Source: Anaerolineaceae bacterium
GTDB lineage: Bacteria; Chloroflexota; Anaerolineae; Anaerolineales; Anaerolineaceae
Direction: 5' to 3'
Assembly (NCBI GenBank): GCA_028714615.1
Contig: JAQTMA010000101.1
Span: 1-14,506 of the forward strand
Length of the DNA: 14,506 bases
The position numbers and the translations under genes are program-made. Below the pieces are notes generated by a model. It saw only the letters and a program-made list of their open reading frames with translations. It was not told the DNA's origin and did not search any database. Shown piece by piece: positions 7,822 through 14,506 of this stretch; position 1 is the stretch's first letter, and each line of letters starts with the position of its first letter.

Positions 7822-8766
7822 ATGACGGGATCCATAACGAACACCAACCCAGGGTATAGAGGAGCCCATAATAAGTATTGGGGGCGAAATTATCGATCAT
7901 ATGAAGCTGCTTCGGGCTATGTTTTCATATTACCAGCGATTGTGGCAATTGGTATATTTCTGGTGATACCCATCCTAATGTCGATTGCCCTTGTTTTCAT
8001 GAAGTATGATGTTCTCACGCCACCAACTTTTGCTGGGTTAAGCAATATCAATAAATTATTCACCGACACTCGTCTGGCCAATTCCTACCTGGTTACACTG
8101 CGGTTTGTCGTGTTTGCTACTATCTCCAACAACATTCTGGGTATTCTGCTGGCCACGGGCATCAACCGAGCTATGCCTTGGGTCATTAAATATCTCTTCC
8201 GCACAGCTTTATTTTTTCCTGTACTGACCACCAGCGCTTCGCTGGCGGTTGTATTTAACTACCTTTTCGCCACCGATCGGGGGATTATCAATTACTATTT
8301 AAGCCTACTTTCAATAAAAGCGATCCCTTGGTTATCCACCTCCACATGGGCGATCAACTCAATCGTCATTTATGACGTTTGGCGCTCGTGCGGCTACCTG
8401 ATGATCTTGTATCTCTCAGGCTTACAGAGCATCCCGAAAGACTACTATGAAGCCGCTGAGATTGACGGTGCTAATCGATTCCAGCTATTTCGATTTATCA
8501 CCCTTCCATTACTCTCACCCACGACTTTCTTTTGCGTGGTCACATCTATCTTGGGCGCAGCTCAAGTGTTCGATAACGCATGGGTGTTAACGCAGGGAGG
8601 TCCACTGGACGCAACGCGCCTTATCACACTATATATTTACGAGAAGGGTTTCAAGGGCTTTGATATGGGTTATGCGGCGACCATTTCCATGACGTTGTTA
8701 GTCATTCTGCTCGTGATCACTCTCCTTCAATTTTGGTTCTCGAAACGATGGGTCCATTACGAATAG
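7822..8766 (+). CDS. Sugar ABC transporter permease, MalF/UgpA type
   Basis: This is a 314-residue inner-membrane protein with about six hydrophobic segments (roughly 31-57, 92-114, 126-150, 176-200, 230-252 and 285-306). The EAA loop that docks on the ATPase is clear at residues 210-229: EAAEIDGANRFQLFRFITLP. It forms the translocation pore with the next gene product. The N-terminal ~28 residues are polar and probably cytoplasmic. The start is ATG 7822 with AGGAG only 2 bases away, which is tight; no better in-frame start is visible before the first membrane segment. The gene lies 65 bp after the binding-protein gene and 22 bp before the second permease gene. Confidence 0.92.
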   Translation: MTGSITNTNPGYRGAHNKYWGRNYRSYEAASGYVFILPAIVAIGIFLVIPILMSIALVFMKYDVLTPPTFAGLSNINKLFTDTRLANSYLVTLRFVVFATISNNILGILLATGINRAMPWVIKYLFRTALFFPVLTTSASLAVVFNYLFATDRGIINYYLSLLSIKAIPWLSTSTWAINSIVIYDVWRSCGYLMILYLSGLQSIPKDYYEAAEIDGANRFQLFRFITLPLLSPTTFFCVVTSILGAAQVFDNAWVLTQGGPLDATRLITLYIYEKGFKGFDMGYAATISMTLLVILLVITLLQFWFSKRWVHYE

Positions 8767-8788
8767 GATAGATAATCTTGGAGGGAAG

Positions 8789-9694
8789 ATGGCTTTTATC
8801 CAGAATGAGAAACCATTAAGTTTGAAAGGTGGAAAAGCAGAAGAAAAGCTCAAGCACCGCTCAGCTTGGAATTATCTAGGTGACGGTTTATTGTGGATTC
8901 CTCTAGTGATAATGGCCCTGATCGAATTCCTTCCGATTAGCTGGTTGTTTGCGAATTCGTTACGCGTACCTGCTGGTGCTTACAATCTTCCTCCCAGCTT
9001 TTGGCCCACCGATTTTCAATGGGTCAATTACCTCAATGTGATCAACTCCCCCAATATTAAATTCCTGCTATTTTTCCAGAACAGCCTGAAAATTGCAGTA
9101 ATTGTAACCATCTCTACGCTATTAACATCTTCCATGGCAGCGTTTGCCTTCGCCCGCTTACATTTTCCTGGCAGGAATACCTTGTTCTTCTTATTCTTGG
9201 CGACCATGATGGTTCCAGGGACCGTTATTTTAATTCCAACTTTCATCATTATCAGCCGGTTGGGCTTGATAAACTCCCATTGGGCATTGATCCTTCCCAG
9301 TTTGACCAGCGCTTTTGGCATCTTTATGCTTCGCCAGCAGTTTATGAATATCCCAGATGCTCTATTGGATGCTGCAAAAATCGACGGTGCAGGTTTCTTT
9401 CGCATCTTCTTCCAGATCATGCTCCCCCTCGTCGGTCCGGGGCTCTCAGCGCTGGGCATCCTCACGTTTCTTGCATCCTGGAACAACCTGCTGATGCCGC
9501 TGCTTTACCTGCGTACGTCCGACAAGTTTACCTTCCCGTTAGCGATCCTCCTCCTACAAGGATACATGGGCAGCGGCAACCGTGCCGAAATACTGGCCGG
9601 TATCATGATCTCTGTTGCGCCGGTGCTGCTCATATTCCTCCTGGCCCAACGCTTCATTATCCAAGGCTTTACTGTTTCGGGCCTAAAAGGTTAA
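8789..9694 (+). CDS. Sugar ABC transporter permease, MalG/UgpE type
   Basis: This 301-residue membrane protein is the partner permease of a CUT1 importer. Hydrophobic segments occur at about 33-57, 99-121, 130-154, 160-182, 205-230 and 265-290. The EAA-type loop at residues 194-213 reads DAAKIDGAGFFRIFFQIMLP, with Asp in place of the leading Glu, a common change in this subfamily. The segment ARLHFPGRN before the third helix is also typical. GGAGG lies 4 bases upstream of the ATG. No ATP-binding subunit gene follows or precedes, so the complex presumably uses a shared MsiK/UgpC-type ATPase encoded elsewhere in the genome. Confidence 0.92.
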   Translation: MAFIQNEKPLSLKGGKAEEKLKHRSAWNYLGDGLLWIPLVIMALIEFLPISWLFANSLRVPAGAYNLPPSFWPTDFQWVNYLNVINSPNIKFLLFFQNSLKIAVIVTISTLLTSSMAAFAFARLHFPGRNTLFFLFLATMMVPGTVILIPTFIIISRLGLINSHWALILPSLTSAFGIFMLRQQFMNIPDALLDAAKIDGAGFFRIFFQIMLPLVGPGLSALGILTFLASWNNLLMPLLYLRTSDKFTFPLAILLLQGYMGSGNRAEILAGIMISVAPVLLIFLLAQRFIIQGFTVSGLKG

Positions 9695-9712
9695 TACTAT
9701 ATCCTGAATCAG

Positions 9713-9826
9713 ACGGCCCATATCCGGCCGTAGGGCAATTTTCTAAACCGCCATAGGTGGGAGGTCGCCTCCTGTAGTGCCAGGAAGGGAGATTTGCCCA
9801 CAATATAGGGGAGGGAGCGCCTCTCC
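9713..9826 (+). promoter_or_regulatory. Cluster of three small stem-loops between importer and DUF624 gene
   Basis: Three inverted repeats follow one another in the 147-bp gap. The first is ACGGCC/GGCCGT (9713-9718 with 9726-9731), followed by a short T-rich stretch. The second is GGAGG/CCTCC with a TCG loop (9760-9764 with 9768-9772). The third is a 7-bp stem with one G-U pair (9808-9814 with 9820-9826) that ends 4 bases before the ribosome-binding site of the next gene. They may reduce read-through or protect RNA ends. I see no clear new promoter. Confidence 0.4.
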
Positions 9827-9841
9827 ACTTAAGGACAACGA

Positions 9842-10555
9842 GTGAACGAACAATATCCACCGGTTTTGACCTCAAAAACCTTCGTACAAGAGACCGCAAT
9901 TGAATTGTGGGAAATGCTTCCAACCGTACTCCTATCTGGTTTCCTGTTCACCCTGATCAGCCTGCCGGCGCTGGTTATTATCCTGATGAACATGACTGGC
10001 CTAGCGATCCTGGTCGGGATTGTGACTATAGGTCCGGGTTGGATATCGATGAGTTCCTTAATCGCGAGGGCCCTTTTACACGAATCTGCCACGATCGTGG
10101 ATTTTTTCAAGGCTTTCGCAAGTTTCTATATGCGTGGTGTACTATTGGGCACCTTGTTCGCACTACCATTGATCTCCGCTGCCTGGCTACTGCCGTCGCT
10201 GCTAATCCCCCCTATTCCAACCTTAATCTGGGTGGGCTTGGCTGCCGATGTCTCCGGGGTCTTCCTATTATCGGCTTTGTCACTGTATACCTACCCGCAG
10301 ATAGTTCTGTACAATCTAGGAGCAATGACAGCGCTGAAAAACAGTCTGCTCTTGGCCGCCCGTTACTTGAGTGATACCATCGGCCTGCTGGCGATGGCGG
10401 TTTTGTTTGCGTTACTGAGCATAAAAGTCAGTTACTTTCTCCTGATGGTGTTGCCAGCCTGCTGGCTAGTTTTCGTGATTAACCACTGCCGCATGGTAAT
10501 TTCGATAGAAATAGGGCAGATCGCCCATCCGAGCAGCCATCAGGGTCCAGAATAG
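9842..10555 (+). CDS. YesL-like (DUF624) integral membrane protein
   Basis: The 237-residue protein is strongly hydrophobic, with five to six predicted membrane segments (about 25-50, 52-73, 97-116, 120-150, 178-193 and 195-215). The pattern IGPGWISMSSLIARAL (63-78), then DFFKAFASFYMRGVLLG (87-103), and the region TYPQIVLYNLGAMTALKNSLLLAARY (start about 150) resemble the DUF624/YesL family, found beside sugar ABC permeases in many bacteria; its biochemical role is unknown. Translation starts at GTG 9842, with AAGGA 6 bases upstream. Six bases separate it from the chaperonin-like gene, so the two are surely co-transcribed. The family assignment is moderate because it rests on pattern and context. 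Confidence 0.7.
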   Translation: MNEQYPPVLTSKTFVQETAIELWEMLPTVLLSGFLFTLISLPALVIILMNMTGLAILVGIVTIGPGWISMSSLIARALLHESATIVDFFKAFASFYMRGVLLGTLFALPLISAAWLLPSLLIPPIPTLIWVGLAADVSGVFLLSALSLYTYPQIVLYNLGAMTALKNSLLLAARYLSDTIGLLAMAVLFALLSIKVSYFLLMVLPACWLVFVINHCRMVISIEIGQIAHPSSHQGPE

Positions 10556-10561
10556 CCCGCA

Positions 10562-12199
10562 ATGAATAATCACAGACGCAGTCTTGCTGCCTTCGGCGTT
10601 ACCCACCAGCCTCAAACTTATCAGGGCATGTTAGCAGGCGTATCTAAGCTCACCAGCGCCATACGTCCGACGCTTGGCCCCTTTCCACGCATGGTCGTTC
10701 TATCCTCAAGCAGACCTGGTAAGGCTCCAGAGCTTCTGGATGACGGCGGATTGATCGCCCGGCGGCTAGTCCAAGTTCTAGACCGCGATGAAGATATAGG
10801 AGTAATGTACCTGCGCCACCTGTTGTGGCGCATACGCGAGGACTGCGGCGATGGGACCGCCACTGCAGCCGTAATGTTCGAAGAAATATTCAAGCAGGGT
10901 ATCCGGCACATCGTCAATGGCGGACATGCCATGCCTTTACGCAGATATCTTGAAAAAGGCGCAAGGCTGGTACTCGCCGAGCTAAAGGAAATAGCTCGTC
11001 CAGTCCAAGGACGCGATAAGGTGATGCGCATCGCTAAATCGATGTGCTATGACCCGGCGATGGCGGAACTACTAGGTGAGATTTTCGATACGATCGGAGA
11101 GTACGGGCATTTTGAGTTGCGCGAAAGCCAAGGACGCGGGCTCGAGTACAAATTCACCACCGGTTCTTACTGGGAGGGCCCGTTGCACTCAAAACTAATG
11201 ATCAATCAACCAGCAGAGAAACGCGCCGTATTCGAAAATGCAGGCGTCGTCGTGACAGATTTTGCGATAGAAGAACCACAACACCTGGTTCACGTCTTGG
11301 TTGAAGCCCGGAAAGCTGGCATAACTAGCCTGCTCATGATCTGCAACTCAATCAGCGATCCCTGTCTCGGCTTTTTGATGGCCGAATCCACTCGGAAATT
11401 TTTGTCGGTCATCACGGTGAAAACTCCATCACAGCTTCTTGAAGAACAGTCGGGTGGTATGGAAGATATTGCTGTGCTAACCGGCGCAAAGCCGCTGACA
11501 CTGCATGCCGGCGAAACATTGGAGAGCGTTACTCCCAACCACTTTGGGCAGGCGCGACTGGTGTGGGCTGATCACCAGTTCTTCGGCATTCAAGGAGGCC
11601 AAGGGAATCCGCGTACCATACGGCAGCATGTCTCATCGCTCAAAAAGCTGCATGCCAGCCTGGAAGATGGCAAAATGCGCTCATTGGTGCGCAGCCGTAT
11701 CGGAAATATGCTGGGCGGATCTGCCATTTTGTTTATTGGAGGAGCCACTGAGGTGGAGATCAACGTAAACAAAGATCTGGCTGAACGCGCGGCTGAATCT
11801 ATCCGCGGCGCCATAGCCAAGGGTATATTGCCGGGTGGTGGAGCAGCCTTGCTGGTTTGCAAGCCGGCTTTACAAACCGCAATGGATCAGGCCAACGACC
11901 CGGACGAAATTGCAGCTTACAGCATTTTATTGCGTGCCATGGATATTCCCTTACGCACGATCTCTGCTAATGCCGGAATCTCTCCCGAGGATGTATTTGC
12001 GGAAATAAAACAGGCTGGTCCCGATCATGGCTACGACGTGCGCAAGCGGGGGGTATTTTCCATTGATCAAACTGAGATTTTCGACACGGCCTACACTGTC
12101 CAAGAGGCTGCATACCGAAGTATCGTCGGGGCAGCCCTCTTACTTACAGTAGATGTGCTTGTGCATCACAAAAAACGAGAAACTGTTATGGATACGTAA
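10562..12199 (+). CDS. Divergent GroEL/Cpn60-like protein, predicted to lack the catalytic Asp
   Basis: The 545 residues align over their whole length with group I chaperonins. Conserved pocket elements are TLGP (37-40), DDGG (60-63, D61 matching GroEL D52), GDGTAT (96-101, D97 matching D87), GGATEVE (393-399), PGGG (424-427) and FDTAYTV (507-513, D508 matching D495). Counting from GATEVE, GroEL D398, needed for ATP hydrolysis, falls on R409. The apical domain has SYWEGPLHSKLM where GroEL has the substrate/GroES-binding GYLSPYF region. The PGFGDRR segment is replaced by TPSQLLEEQSGG. The C-terminus ends HHKKRETVMDT without a GGM tail. No groES is adjacent. It sits between the DUF624 gene and the propeller gene with gaps of 6 and 2 bp. 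Slow ATP turnover or a purely structural ring is possible. Confidence 0.88.
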   Translation: MNNHRRSLAAFGVTHQPQTYQGMLAGVSKLTSAIRPTLGPFPRMVVLSSSRPGKAPELLDDGGLIARRLVQVLDRDEDIGVMYLRHLLWRIREDCGDGTATAAVMFEEIFKQGIRHIVNGGHAMPLRRYLEKGARLVLAELKEIARPVQGRDKVMRIAKSMCYDPAMAELLGEIFDTIGEYGHFELRESQGRGLEYKFTTGSYWEGPLHSKLMINQPAEKRAVFENAGVVVTDFAIEEPQHLVHVLVEARKAGITSLLMICNSISDPCLGFLMAESTRKFLSVITVKTPSQLLEEQSGGMEDIAVLTGAKPLTLHAGETLESVTPNHFGQARLVWADHQFFGIQGGQGNPRTIRQHVSSLKKLHASLEDGKMRSLVRSRIGNMLGGSAILFIGGATEVEINVNKDLAERAAESIRGAIAKGILPGGGAALLVCKPALQTAMDQANDPDEIAAYSILLRAMDIPLRTISANAGISPEDVFAEIKQAGPDHGYDVRKRGVFSIDQTEIFDTAYTVQEAAYRSIVGAALLLTVDVLVHHKKRETVMDT

Positions 12200-12201
12200 A
12201 C

Positions 12202-13110
12202 ATGGAAATTAATCTTGGGTCGTGCCATATCTGCGGATTAGCACTATCGCCCGATTATATGGTCGACGGACTTGGTTTTATAGCCACTGACCAAACTTTG
12301 CTAATCAGCCGCAACGGCGGAAATACCTGGCAAGATGCGCTTAAGGTTACACGAGCCGGTAAGTCCGTGCCGGTACTCTCGGTGTTGTTCTCCAACCGGA
12401 TCGGGGAGAGGCAAGTCCTAGCAGGTGTTTCGGGTGGGGTTCTTCGCTCTACGGATGATGGGGAAACCTGGCAAGTGATTACTTTTTCCTCACCACTGCC
12501 GTTGGTCACGGCGTTAGTTGAATCCGCTAATACCTTGTTTGCAGGTACCGCCCAAGATGGCGTTTTGCTCTCAAACGACGGTGGTCTCACCTGGGAGCGC
12601 TGGAATTTTGGGCTGTTGGACGGTAATATCTATGCTCTGTCGGTTGTGCAATGGGCCGATGGTAATACCGAGGTGTTTGTTGGCACCGAAACTGGGATTT
12701 TCTCCAGTGTCAATAATGGGCGTTCTTGGCGAGAAACCAATTTCCCTATTGAGATGGCACCGGTGCTATCCTTGTGTTCGCTGGCGCCCCAAGCTGGATC
12801 GGATCCATGTGGGTGGCTATTTGCCGGAACTGAGGCTGGAAACCTTTTCCGTTCATCCGATCAAGGACGAACCTGGGAAGCCACCGGTCAGGGTAACTTT
12901 GGCGCCGAAATCAGCGCTCTAGCAACGTTCGATGGCAACTTATATGCCGCTAGTGGGGATAAAGTGTGCATCTCGTCCGATAATGGAACCGTATGGCGTC
13001 GGTGGGATGCGCCTGCAGTAGTTTCTGGCGTGTTTACATGCCTGGCTTCGCTGCAGAATGGCTTGCTCCTGGCAGGCACCAGCGGGGGACAGGTTTTCCA
13101 AATTATTTGA
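12202..13110 (+). CDS. Asp-box (BNR-type) beta-propeller protein, apparently cytosolic
   Basis: The 302-residue protein is almost entirely beta-propeller. Six Asp-box motifs of the form S-x-D/N-x-G-x-T/S/V-W begin at residues 36, 83, 124, 169, 218 and 258, spaced 40-49 residues apart, so six blades are likely. The phrase LALSPDY (13-19) before the first blade is common in Asp-box proteins. No signal peptide or membrane segment is visible, which is unusual because many Asp-box proteins are secreted. A CHIC motif (C8-C11) lies at the N-terminus. Asp-boxes alone do not show sialidase activity: no catalytic Arg triad pattern is evident and I do not call an enzyme. The gene starts 2 bases after the chaperonin-like stop and has a weak ribosome-binding sequence, which suggests coupled translation and a partner role for the chaperonin-like protein. 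Confidence 0.82.
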   Translation: MEINLGSCHICGLALSPDYMVDGLGFIATDQTLLISRNGGNTWQDALKVTRAGKSVPVLSVLFSNRIGERQVLAGVSGGVLRSTDDGETWQVITFSSPLPLVTALVESANTLFAGTAQDGVLLSNDGGLTWERWNFGLLDGNIYALSVVQWADGNTEVFVGTETGIFSSVNNGRSWRETNFPIEMAPVLSLCSLAPQAGSDPCGWLFAGTEAGNLFRSSDQGRTWEATGQGNFGAEISALATFDGNLYAASGDKVCISSDNGTVWRRWDAPAVVSGVFTCLASLQNGLLLAGTSGGQVFQII

Positions 13111-13239
13111 ACTCAAGGGGAGCTCTTCGGCAGGGGGTTTACACTTCAACAGATCAAAGGGCAGATGGACTTATCCTTCCGAACGATCAAATACAATTAC
13201 ATCTGACGGGTCAGGTCGGTTTGCAAAGGTTGTTCTGGA

Positions 13240-14361
13240 TTATGCTTTGTCCAGGAAAGCCTTTGCGGCCTTGCGCGCCTTCGGGCTGGGGCTATCCAGC
13301 AGGCGCGCGGCAAAGGCCAGGATTTGGTCGCGCTCGGGAGCCGCGTCAGCGAAGGCTTCCAGCGACGCCAGGATATCTGTCTTGATCAGGTCGCGCCGCT
13401 CTGCATCGCGCGGGGAGCGCTCGACCTCCAACAGGCGAGCAACAATGCGATCGCGGAGCATGGGTAAGTCGCGTATCAAAATCCCGGTACTCTGCGCCAT
13501 CTGACGCGCGACGACAATACTTCCGTCTTCCAACAGGCTGAAGTACCGCTCAAAAATTGACTCAAAACGCTGGCCCTGATCTACTCCGGCGGTTTTTGCG
13601 ATGAGCTGCGCGCCGATCGAGCGGTGGAACGCATTCGTGCTTTCCAGCATACGGCAGAAATATTCCCAGGAAGGAGATAGCGCCGCGGGTTTGCGGTCGC
13701 CAATTTGAAGGAGCGTCTTGAAGCAGGAATAGCGCAGCACGTCATTGGTCGACTGCAGCGCCTGCAGCAGTTGGTCCAGGAAACATGGGTCCGCCAGCGC
13801 CAGATAGACCGCTTCGTCCAGGTCGGCGTTCTTATCGATGCCTAGCCCGGCCAACGCCCGTCCGACCGGGTAGGGTGTTTCGTTCTTCTTCTCCATGGAA
13901 TGGTCCCCTTTCATCAATCCGCTCTTTAACCGGTACCCCTGCAGGATGCGCTCGACAGGGCTCCAACCGATGTACGCCAGCTTCGTCCAACCTTCAGGCG
14001 GAGGCAGGCTCTCGACGGCCTGATAATCGTCCACGCGTACGCAACCCCAGGCGTGTACCACTTTACCGTCACCCATGCACAGCCCCACGTGTCCCCAGTT
14101 CTTATACTGGCCGAACAGCTCGCCCGAGCAGTCATAAAAGACGAAGGCTCCAAGAGGAGGCTTGCCGGTGATGCCCGCCGCCTCGTACTCGTCCGCGGAT
14201 TCTTTGGCGCTGCTGCCGCCGAACATCTCGATCCCGTTCGACTTTTCGTAAGCGTCCTCAACGAATGCCAGGCAGCGGGACGTGTAGCGGTTCTCGCCCA
14301 GGTGGCTGAGCGCCCAGTCGATCGCATTTTTGACGTAGGAATGGAATTCGGGATCCGTCAT
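13240..14361 (-). CDS. NlpC/P60-like cysteine peptidase domain fused to HEAT-like repeats
   Basis: The 373-residue protein has two parts. Residues 1 to about 150 resemble an NlpC/P60-type fold: C30 in SRCLAFVEDAY is the likely nucleophile, H91 lies in GHVGLCMGDG, and H103 in VVHAWG lies 12 residues later, the same spacing as the two active-site His of E. coli Spr. Residues from about 160 to the end form helical HEAT-like repeats. I see no signal peptide. I start at ATG 14361, whose ATGA overlaps the stop of the upstream gene, and not at ATG 14376. An internal ATG at 13896 (M156) has AGGGG 8 bases upstream and could give a separate 218-residue helical-repeat protein. The gene is convergent with the propeller gene and richer in G+C. 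Substrate unknown; peptidoglycan hydrolysis is a family possibility. Confidence 0.7.
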   Translation of the reverse strand: MTDPEFHSYVKNAIDWALSHLGENRYTSRCLAFVEDAYEKSNGIEMFGGSSAKESADEYEAAGITGKPPLGAFVFYDCSGELFGQYKNWGHVGLCMGDGKVVHAWGCVRVDDYQAVESLPPPEGWTKLAYIGWSPVERILQGYRLKSGLMKGDHSMEKKNETPYPVGRALAGLGIDKNADLDEAVYLALADPCFLDQLLQALQSTNDVLRYSCFKTLLQIGDRKPAALSPSWEYFCRMLESTNAFHRSIGAQLIAKTAGVDQGQRFESIFERYFSLLEDGSIVVARQMAQSTGILIRDLPMLRDRIVARLLEVERSPRDAERRDLIKTDILASLEAFADAAPERDQILAFAARLLDSPSPKARKAAKAFLDKA

Positions 14362-14506
14362 CCGGTGAGTCCCCATTCTACCCGCTCGGATGCTCTTTCC
14401 CGGATCGAAGGCTTCGCGTCACGGCTCAAGATCTCTAACACCCGTTTGGTGGCCTTATCGTTATAGACCAGGCGAGAGCGTACACCTTCGTCGGGGTCGG
14501 CAGCCA
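14358..14506 (-). CDS. Helical-repeat (LRV/HEAT-like) protein, C-terminal fragment
   Basis: The frame is open from the right edge of the window to TGA at 14358-14360 and encodes 48 residues: it begins AADPDEGVRSRLVYNDKATK and ends ERVEWGLTG. The pattern of an Asp/Pro turn, VRSRL, KATKRVLEILSRD and then IRERA resembles leucine-rich-variant or HEAT/ARM-like helical repeats, in which each unit packs two short helices. The stop overlaps the start of the NlpC/P60-HEAT gene by 4 bp, so the two genes are one translation-coupled operon. The start and most of the protein are outside the window. No function can be assigned beyond a likely protein-binding scaffold. Confidence 0.6.
   Translation of the reverse strand, partial: AADPDEGVRSRLVYNDKATKRVLEILSRDAKPSIRERASERVEWGLTG

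Noticed and set aside
12202..13110. Sialidase (GH33) call for the Asp-box protein
   Set aside because: Asp-boxes occur in many propellers; the Arg triad, Tyr/Glu pair and FRIP motif of sialidases are not visible.
14362..14376. ATG 14376 as the start of the NlpC/P60-HEAT gene
   Set aside because: ATG 14361 gives the ATGA overlap with the upstream stop, a normal sign of coupled genes; the extra five residues add nothing recognisable.

Overview
The window looks like part of a Chloroflexota (Anaerolineae-type) chromosome or metagenome-assembled genome. The reasons are a Tat-type lipoprotein sugar-binding protein with a Thr/Pro/Ala-rich linker, a sugar ABC operon without its own ATPase, cytosolic Asp-box propellers, and helical-repeat proteins at the right edge. 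This assignment is inference from gene style; no rRNA or other marker is present. I saw no tRNA, rRNA, CRISPR array, transposase or integrase.

Layout. The left edge holds the C-terminus of a glutamate dehydrogenase (2-97, +), followed by a near-symmetric terminator hairpin (114-150) that can also end the opposite-strand operon. A minus-strand catabolic operon follows, read right to left: LacI-family regulator (4591-5604), GH116-type beta-glycosidase (1738-4368), Gfo/Idh/MocA oxidoreductase (557-1684) and a small cupin (198-560). The last two overlap by ATGA. A 781-bp AT-rich intergenic region (5605-6385) separates this from a plus-strand operon and carries divergent promoter elements. Two near-identical copies of a candidate operator lie there, at 5641-5662 and 6034-6055.

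The plus-strand run encodes a CUT1-type sugar ABC importer: Tat/lipoprotein binding protein (6386-7756) and two permeases (7822-8766, 8789-9694). After a 147-bp gap with three small stem-loops come three tightly packed genes: a YesL/DUF624-like membrane protein (9842-10555), a divergent GroEL-like chaperonin (10562-12199) and a six-Asp-box beta-propeller (12202-13110). Gaps between these three are only 6 and 2 bp. The chaperonin keeps most of the GroEL nucleotide pocket but has Arg where GroEL has the catalytic Asp398. It also lacks the PGFGDRR segment and the GGM tail. This module is the most unusual part of the window.

The right edge is visibly richer in G+C and convergent (minus strand): an NlpC/P60-like cysteine peptidase domain joined to a HEAT-like domain (13240-14361), overlapping by ATGA the 3' end of a helical-repeat gene that runs off the window (14358-14506). 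The 129 bp between the convergent ends (13111-13239) shows no clear hairpin or gene.

How it fits together (inference): a glycoside is imported by the ABC proteins, using an ATPase encoded elsewhere. It is hydrolysed in the cytoplasm by the GH116 enzyme and further converted by the oxidoreductase and cupin, all under the LacI-type repressor. The DUF624-chaperonin-propeller module is probably co-transcribed with or just downstream of the transporter; its role is unknown.
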